From contig NZ_JABWSY010000021.1 in assembly GCF_013396335.1 (NCBI RefSeq), positions 40,991-104,990 on the forward strand: a DNA stretch of 64,000 nucleotides, in the 5' to 3' direction. The notes beneath the pieces are model-generated. The model ran no database searches and was not told where the DNA came from. It saw only the letters and a program-made list of their open reading frames with translations. Position numbers and translations under genes: made by a program. Every line of letters starts with the position of its first letter. The stretch's first letter is position 1. The stretch comes from Bacillus sp. EB106-08-02-XG196 (lineage in GTDB: Bacteria; Bacillota; Bacilli; Bacillales; Cytobacillaceae). This document shows, in pieces, positions 59,381 through 64,000 of the stretch.

Positions 59381-59396
59381 TGTAACCGGTTAACCA
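59381..59396. promoter_or_regulatory. LacI-family-type operator before permease 2
   Basis: TGTAACCGGTTAACCA is nearly palindromic around a central CG pair, as in LacI/PurR-type operators. No LacI-type gene lies in the window. It could also be a weak cre. Confidence 0.35.
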
Positions 59397-59558
59397 TTAT
59401 TATTATTTCTCTTCCAGCTTTATAAAATTTTAATTGAGATAAGAAAGAGTTTTTGCTGTGAAAAGGAGGCAACTTAAGCAGAGGTGTATTCAATAATGTT
59501 AACTAACAATATTTTCTTCATATCCAACAAACTAATTCATATTTAGAGGTGAACCGTA

Positions 59559-61106
59559 ATGGATCAAACAATTAAATTTTGGAAAAAAGGGGACTTGGCT
59601 GCATACTTCGGTCTACTCGCCAATAACTTAACCAATCTTCTTACAATGATGTCATTATTAATTTTTGTTGTAGGTATTCCATCATCAGTCGTTTATGGGA
59701 AAATTGCCCCAGCTTTTGGGATGGGTATATTTATCGCAAGTTGTGCGTATGGCATTTTTGCATATCGTCTAGCTAAAAAAACGGGCAGGTCTGATGTAAC
59801 AGCATTGCCTTCAGGACCAAGTGCTCCTTCTATTTTCACTGTAACTTTTTTAGTCATATTGCCAGTCTATACCCAAACAAAAGATTATGAGTTTGCCATT
59901 GGGATTGCACTAGTATGGTGTTTCGTTGAAGCAATGATTCTAGTAGTCGGATCATTATTGGGCGATACGATAAGAAAAATTATTCCTAGAACAGTATTAT
60001 TATCTTGTTTAGCTGGTCTTGGACTATTGTTATTAGCCATGAATCCAATGTTACAAGCATTTGAAGCTCCGATGATTGCTTTCGCTGTGTTAATCATTAT
60101 TTTCATTAACTGGTTTGGTAAATCACCGGTCTTTGCAAAAATTCCAACAGGGTTTTTATTGCTAGCTGTTGGTACAGGGATTGCCTGGGCTTTAGGTGTG
60201 ATGGAGCCTGGTGCAATTTCACAATCTTTATCATCATTTGGATTCAATCCTCCTACATTAAATATTGATGGTTTTATGCAAGGGTTGCCACATGCCCTTC
60301 CGTATTTGGCATCAGCTATACCACTAGGTCTTTCTAACTATGTGTTTGACTTGGAGAATATTGAAAGTGCCTCTACTGCAGGGGATGATTATGAAACAAG
60401 ACAAGTTATGTTAACGAATGGACTTGCTTCTATGCTTGGTGCAGCATTTGGAAATCCATATCCAGTAACAGTATATGTAGGACACCCAGGATGGAAATCA
60501 ATGGGCGCTGGTATTGGATATACAGTAGCAACCGGTTTATCGATGTTAATTCTTTCACTATTTGGTATTGGAGCATTTTTGCTAGCGATCATTCCGATTT
60601 ATGCCATCGCTCCTATCCTAGTTTATATCGGAGTTGTAACGGCCAACCAAGTTGTTCGTGAAACGCCGAAAATTGAAGTTCCAGTTATCTTTATTGCATT
60701 ATTCCCATGGATTGCAAACTGGGCTCTAACACTTGCTAATAATGTACTTGGTGCCGCTGGAACTGCTGCGGGAACCGTGGGGCTTGATAAGCTTGCTAGT
60801 AAAGGGGTTTATTATGAAGGATTGTCACATTTAGGAAATGGTGCACCGATTGCCAGTCTGTTATGGGGATGTATAGCGATTTTTGCTATCAATGATAAAC
60901 CGTTACGTGGTGCTGCCGCAGCAGCAATAGCTGCCGTACTGTCCATCGTTGGGTTTATCCACTCTCCAACAGTCGCATTTGCTAAAGGTGCTTCTGTAGA
61001 ATTTTTCTTTGGCTATCTAATGATGGCAGCTATATTTGTTATCAAATTTGTGATGGATCGTAGTAAAGCACAGCCGAAACCTGAAACAGAAGAAAAAATT
61101 GCATAA
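59559..61106 (+). CDS. NCS2/AzgA-like purine-type permease, copy 2
   Basis: 515 aa, clearly a paralogue of the permease at 56218: the N-terminus DQTIKFWKKGDLAAYFGLLAN, the central TGRSDVTALPSGPSAPSIF, IPLGLSNYVFDLENIESASTAG, and FGNPYPVTVYVGHPGWKSMG are the same motifs. Its leader (TTCATATTTAGAGGTGA, ending just before the ATG) also matches that of copy 1. It has its own promoter region with a LacI-type dyad. Specificity may differ from copy 1, since the substrate-facing loops vary. Confidence 0.8.
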   Translation: MDQTIKFWKKGDLAAYFGLLANNLTNLLTMMSLLIFVVGIPSSVVYGKIAPAFGMGIFIASCAYGIFAYRLAKKTGRSDVTALPSGPSAPSIFTVTFLVILPVYTQTKDYEFAIGIALVWCFVEAMILVVGSLLGDTIRKIIPRTVLLSCLAGLGLLLLAMNPMLQAFEAPMIAFAVLIIIFINWFGKSPVFAKIPTGFLLLAVGTGIAWALGVMEPGAISQSLSSFGFNPPTLNIDGFMQGLPHALPYLASAIPLGLSNYVFDLENIESASTAGDDYETRQVMLTNGLASMLGAAFGNPYPVTVYVGHPGWKSMGAGIGYTVATGLSMLILSLFGIGAFLLAIIPIYAIAPILVYIGVVTANQVVRETPKIEVPVIFIALFPWIANWALTLANNVLGAAGTAAGTVGLDKLASKGVYYEGLSHLGNGAPIASLLWGCIAIFAINDKPLRGAAAAAIAAVLSIVGFIHSPTVAFAKGASVEFFFGYLMMAAIFVIKFVMDRSKAQPKPETEEKIA

Positions 61107-61116
61107 TTAGAACGTT

Positions 61117-61166
61117 AAAATTCACCTTCGATAGAGGATTGAATAGCTATCGAAGGTGAAATTTAT
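61117..61166 (+). terminator. Terminator-like hairpin behind permease 2
   Basis: TTCACCTTCGATAG and CTATCGAAGGTGAA form a 14-bp perfect stem; the extended AAAA/TTT ends give a T-rich right side. Confidence 0.75.
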
Positions 61167-61195
61167 TCTAGATTAATGGTAAAGGGGAGAATTTT

Positions 61196-62368
61196 ATGAT
61201 GGAGCTAATCCTTGCAAGTGAACGTGGAGATCTACAGTCTGTAAAGCAATTATTAGAAAACGGGGCTGACGTGTCTTTTAAGGACGTAGAAGGCCGAACA
61301 GCTTTGATGGCTGCTACACAGAAAAATCAACTTTCAGTCGTTAAATTACTATTAGAAGCTGGCAGTGATGTAAACACAAGAGATATTACACAATTAACAC
61401 CGTTTATTTGTTCTGGTGCAAATGGTTTTCATGAAATTTTAAGTGTAATGCTGAAATATGGAGCAGATTTAAATAGTGTAAACCGATTTGGCGGCACTGC
61501 ATTATTACCTTCCAGTGAAAAAGGCTATCTAAAAACCGTACAAAGATGTTTGGAAGCTGGTATCCCTGTCAATCATGCCAACAATTTAGGCTGGTCAGCT
61601 CTATTAGAGTCTGTCATTTTGGGTAATGGCGGCCGCTTATACTCAATGATCATTGAATTACTAGTCAAAGCCGATGCAGATGTGAATTTACCAGATAGGG
61701 ATGGGAAATCATCACTTCAGCATGCCAAAGAATTAAAGCATCAAAATGTAGTAAAGATTCTTACGAATGAGTATGTTGAACAGAATGATTATATAAATCG
61801 TGCAAAAGCATTCTACTTAGATGATAAGTATGAAGAAGTAATTTCATTAATGAATCAAGCTATCGAGACAGATTCAAATAATCTAGATTATTATTTCTAC
61901 AAAGGCTATTCTTTGCAAGAATTAAAGCGGCATGACGAAGCGCTCGAAGCATATAAAAAAGCGTTAGTGCTAAATCCAAATGAACTTGATTTTTATTTCT
62001 ATACTGCTAATTGCTTAAGGTTAATGAAAAAACCTGAAGAAGCACTTATTGAATATGACAAGGCATGCGAATTAGATCCTAATGAAACTTTTTATCGTTA
62101 CCATAAATCAAATTATCTAAGAGAACTAGGCCGACATGAGGAAGCTGTAGTCGAAATGGATAAGCTTTTAGCACTTCAGCCACACAGATATGATTTTTCT
62201 TTCCACAAGGCAAACAGTTTAAGATCACTTGGCAAGCATGAAGCCGCGATTGAGGCAATTGAAAATGCAATTGCAAACGATCCAACTAATCCATTATACC
62301 AATTGCACAAGAACCAATCCTTAGAATTATTAAAAAAACAACTAGAATCACAGGAGGTAAACAGATGA
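61196..62368 (+). CDS. Ankyrin-TPR repeat protein coupled to carbamate kinase
   Basis: 390 aa. Residues 1-200 form five or six ankyrin repeats (such as EGRTALMAATQKNQLSVVKLLLEAGSDVN and DGKSSLQHAKELKHQNVVKIL). Residues 200-385 form TPR repeats of about 34 aa (AIETDSNNLDYYFYKGYSLQELKRHDEALEAYKKAL and two or three more). There is no signal peptide or enzyme domain, so it is a binding scaffold. Its TGA overlaps the ATG of carbamate kinase (ATGA), and GGAGG for the kinase lies inside it. I know no carbamate-kinase operon with such a gene. A role in assembling or controlling the carbamoyl enzymes is inference. Confidence 0.85.
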   Translation: MMELILASERGDLQSVKQLLENGADVSFKDVEGRTALMAATQKNQLSVVKLLLEAGSDVNTRDITQLTPFICSGANGFHEILSVMLKYGADLNSVNRFGGTALLPSSEKGYLKTVQRCLEAGIPVNHANNLGWSALLESVILGNGGRLYSMIIELLVKADADVNLPDRDGKSSLQHAKELKHQNVVKILTNEYVEQNDYINRAKAFYLDDKYEEVISLMNQAIETDSNNLDYYFYKGYSLQELKRHDEALEAYKKALVLNPNELDFYFYTANCLRLMKKPEEALIEYDKACELDPNETFYRYHKSNYLRELGRHEEAVVEMDKLLALQPHRYDFSFHKANSLRSLGKHEAAIEAIENAIANDPTNPLYQLHKNQSLELLKKQLESQEVNR

Positions 62369-63342
62369 GTAAATTAGTTATTGTTGCTATTGGTGGAAAC
62401 TCTCTAGTTCGAGACAACGGCCGCGATTCCATTCAAGATCAATATGAAGCTGTTCAAGAAACTGCCGTGAATATCGCAGATATGGTTCAAGAAGGTTACA
62501 ATGTAGTTGTGACACATGGAAATGGTCCACAGGTTGGTTTTGGACTTAGAAGGTCTGAAATTGCTAATGAAATGGCAGGTATGCCGGATGTGCCGCTCGT
62601 CAATTGTGTGGCAGATACACAAGGCGGTATTGGATACCAAATTCAACAAGCGTTAACAAACGAATTTACTAAAAGAGGCATAAATAAGAAAGTTGCAACG
62701 ATCATTACCCAAGTTGAAGTTGACATTAATGATCCGAATTTTGAAAATCCAACAAAACCGGTTGGTTCATTCTTTACATTAGAACAAGCAGAAGAAATGA
62801 AATTGGAACATCCTGAGTGGATTTTTATGGAAGATTCCGGACGTGGATATCGTAGAGTGGTTCCATCACCAAAACCAATTGATATTGTTGAAAAAGAAGC
62901 CATCAAATCATTGGTAGATGCTGGATACGTTGTGATTGCGGCTGGCGGCGGAGGAATTCCGGTTATAAAGACAAGAGAGAATGAGTATTTGGGTGTCGAT
63001 GCGGTAATTGATAAAGATTTTGCTACCAGCCTTTTAGCGGAACAAGTCAATGCTGAGACTTTAATTATTACAACTGGTGTTCCAAGAGTATGTATTAATT
63101 TTGGAAAACCAAATCAATTGGCTCTAGAAAAAATTACAGTTGAAGAAACAAAACAATATGTTCTTGAAAACCACTTTGCACCAGGCAGTATGCTGCCAAA
63201 AATTGAGGCTAGCCTAAGCTTCTTAGAAAATGGTGGGAAGAAAGTAGTTATTACAAACCCAGAAAGTTTACAAGATGCGATTAATGAAAAACAAGGTACT
63301 CACATTGTTACACAGATAAATACAACTCCTTGTATGAAATAA
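62365..63342 (+). CDS. Carbamate kinase
   Basis: 325 aa, the usual length (ArcC/YbcF type). It transfers phosphate from carbamoyl phosphate to ADP, giving ATP, CO2 and NH3, in catabolic direction. Typical elements: IVAIGGNSLVRD, VVTHGNGPQVGFGLRRSEI, GGIGYQIQQAL, AAGGGGIPVI, GVDAVIDKDFATSLLAEQV, and the C-terminal GSMLPKIEASLSFLENGGKKVVITNP. It completes the pathway started by the fdrA operon 9 kb upstream, as ybcF does in E. coli. An arginine-deiminase function is unlikely because no arcA/arcB lies nearby. Confidence 0.95.
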   Translation: MSKLVIVAIGGNSLVRDNGRDSIQDQYEAVQETAVNIADMVQEGYNVVVTHGNGPQVGFGLRRSEIANEMAGMPDVPLVNCVADTQGGIGYQIQQALTNEFTKRGINKKVATIITQVEVDINDPNFENPTKPVGSFFTLEQAEEMKLEHPEWIFMEDSGRGYRRVVPSPKPIDIVEKEAIKSLVDAGYVVIAAGGGGIPVIKTRENEYLGVDAVIDKDFATSLLAEQVNAETLIITTGVPRVCINFGKPNQLALEKITVEETKQYVLENHFAPGSMLPKIEASLSFLENGGKKVVITNPESLQDAINEKQGTHIVTQINTTPCMK

Positions 63343-63350
63343 TTAATAAT

Positions 63351-63397
63351 AAGAACAAAGTCCGACACTTAGTAAAACAGTGCCGGACTTTGTTCTT
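63351..63397. terminator. Bidirectional terminator
   Basis: AAGAACAAAGTCCGACAC and its inverted copy (one mismatch) form an 18-bp stem between convergent genes. Confidence 0.9.
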
Positions 63398-63404
63398 ATT
63401 GTAT

Positions 63405-63935
63405 TTACCTTTTTTCTTTCTCCCGAAATTCTGTTGGTGATATCCCCTCTATTTTCCGAAATAATGTACTAAAATAGTTTTGACTGCTAAATCCTGAATT
63501 TTCTGCTACATCAGATATAGTCCAGTTTGGGTGAGCAATTAGAATCCTTTTCGCTTCGTGGATACGATATCGAATTAAATACTCCGAAAAAGCAACACCT
63601 ACTTCTTCATGAAATTTTCGACTTAGGTAGGTAGGGTTAGCATGAACCTCATTTGCGATTTCTGAAAGTGAGATTTTTTCAGCAAAGTTTTCGTGAATGG
63701 CTTTCAGCGAGCATTGGATTAAGCTGGAATAATTTTGAGAAAACGGATTTTCTTTATACTTTGATAGAATTGTTAATAATTCCCTCTCGATAACAGGCTT
63801 CGTTAAATAGTCAACTACCCCAATTCTAATTGATTGCTGAGCATAGCTGAAATCTTGGCAGGCAGTAACCATGATTATTTCCACATCTTTGTTCCTTTGC
63901 CGCAGTTCTTCCCCAAATTTAAGTGTTTTTGCCAA
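63405..63935 (-). CDS. AraC-type response regulator, N-terminus missing or broken
   Basis: The frame visible here codes for 176 aa from a TTG at 63935, and the frame stays open to the window edge. It contains the second half of a receiver domain (EIIMVTACQDFSYAQQSIRIGVVDYLTKP with Ala/Thr and Lys switch residues), then a linker and an AraC HTH (LSEIANEVHANPTYLSRKFHEEVGVAFSEYL, WTISDVAENSGFSSQNYFSTLFRKIEG). The phosphoacceptor region is in another frame: VDIILVYIRTG reads in a shifted frame at 63965-63999, with Tyr where Asp is expected. The gene may be frameshifted near 63950, or simply cut by the edge. Confidence 0.75.
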   Translation of the reverse strand: MAKTLKFGEELRQRNKDVEIIMVTACQDFSYAQQSIRIGVVDYLTKPVIERELLTILSKYKENPFSQNYSSLIQCSLKAIHENFAEKISLSEIANEVHANPTYLSRKFHEEVGVAFSEYLIRYRIHEAKRILIAHPNWTISDVAENSGFSSQNYFSTLFRKIEGISPTEFREKEKR

Positions 63936-64000
63936 CCATAAATTACCGATAGTTGACGGTATTGCCTGTCCGGATGTAGACGAGTATAATGTCCACGTAT

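Noticed and set aside
62365..63342. Arginine deiminase pathway carbamate kinase (arcC)
   Set aside because: No arcA, arcB or arcD in the 15-kb cluster; the fdrA-type operon gives a better source of carbamoyl phosphate.
1..64000. CRISPR arrays, tRNA or rRNA genes
   Set aside because: No regular 30-40-bp spacers with repeats, no CCA-ended cloverleaf and no rRNA-like blocks were seen. The 52-bp tandem arrays have 7-nt spacers and internal dyads, not CRISPR spacers.

Overview
The window is a contiguous piece of a low-GC Bacillaceae chromosome, most like Neobacillus/Bacillus. This rests on spore-former genes (prkA, yhbH, spoVR, a KinB-like kinase), B. subtilis-like gene pairs (yhcT/yhcU-like genes beside pgcA, pit with a DUF47 gene, deoR-deoC, Rrf2 with an NmrA-type oxidoreductase), AGGAGG-type ribosome binding sites and TTGACA/TATAAT promoters. 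No rRNA, tRNA, CRISPR array, prophage or transposase gene was seen. About 62 protein genes are called; the first is cut by the left edge and the last is cut or broken at the right edge.

Layout. 1-3.4 kb: prkA and yhbH. 3.5-8.9 kb: a PAS/sigma-54 activator next to a -24/-12 promoter, then a beta-keto acid cleavage enzyme, a ketopantoate-reductase-like dehydrogenase, a 42-aa membrane peptide and a sodium:solute symporter, which read as one inducible catabolic unit. 9-15.7 kb: a KinB-like kinase, two GGDEF proteins, membrane proteins and an azoreductase. 15.7-18.8 kb: a MITE-like element, fabF and an exported metallophosphoesterase. 19-22.3 kb: a five-gene 2-oxoacid:ferredoxin oxidoreductase operon with its own P-loop ATPase and a perfect CcpA cre match. 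22.7-28.6 kb: small stress and regulatory genes (DUF4256, ArsR/VOC, an ECF sigma factor with a membrane partner, Rrf2/NmrA, a cupin behind a Fur-like dyad). 28.6-33.4 kb: an MMPL transporter and the deoR-deoC-xapX-cdd nucleoside operon. 33.5-36.4 kb: a tightly packed receiver/HEAT/glycosyltransferase operon. 36.5-48.6 kb: housekeeping genes (proC, pit, pgcA, spoVR and others).

48.6-64 kb is the most distinctive part. It holds an NCS1 permease and a divergent Tat-exported cytosine-deaminase-like amidohydrolase, then DUF2877-FdrA-DUF1116 (relatives of E. coli YlbF-FdrA-YlbE, linked to oxamate transcarbamylation), two paralogous purine-type permeases, a guanine-deaminase-like enzyme, an alpha/beta hydrolase, an ankyrin/TPR protein and a carbamate kinase. 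I read this as a pathway that imports an N-heterocycle or ureide, releases carbamoyl phosphate by phosphorolysis and makes ATP with carbamate kinase. The usual allantoin genes are absent, so the true substrate is open.

Non-coding structure is also notable. Three intergenic loci (17.55, 22.38 and 38.04 kb) carry repeats built the same way, a 45-nt dyad plus a 7-8-nt spacer, although their sequences differ. A 109-bp element at 1.9 kb and a 229-bp element at 15.8 kb both have inverted termini.
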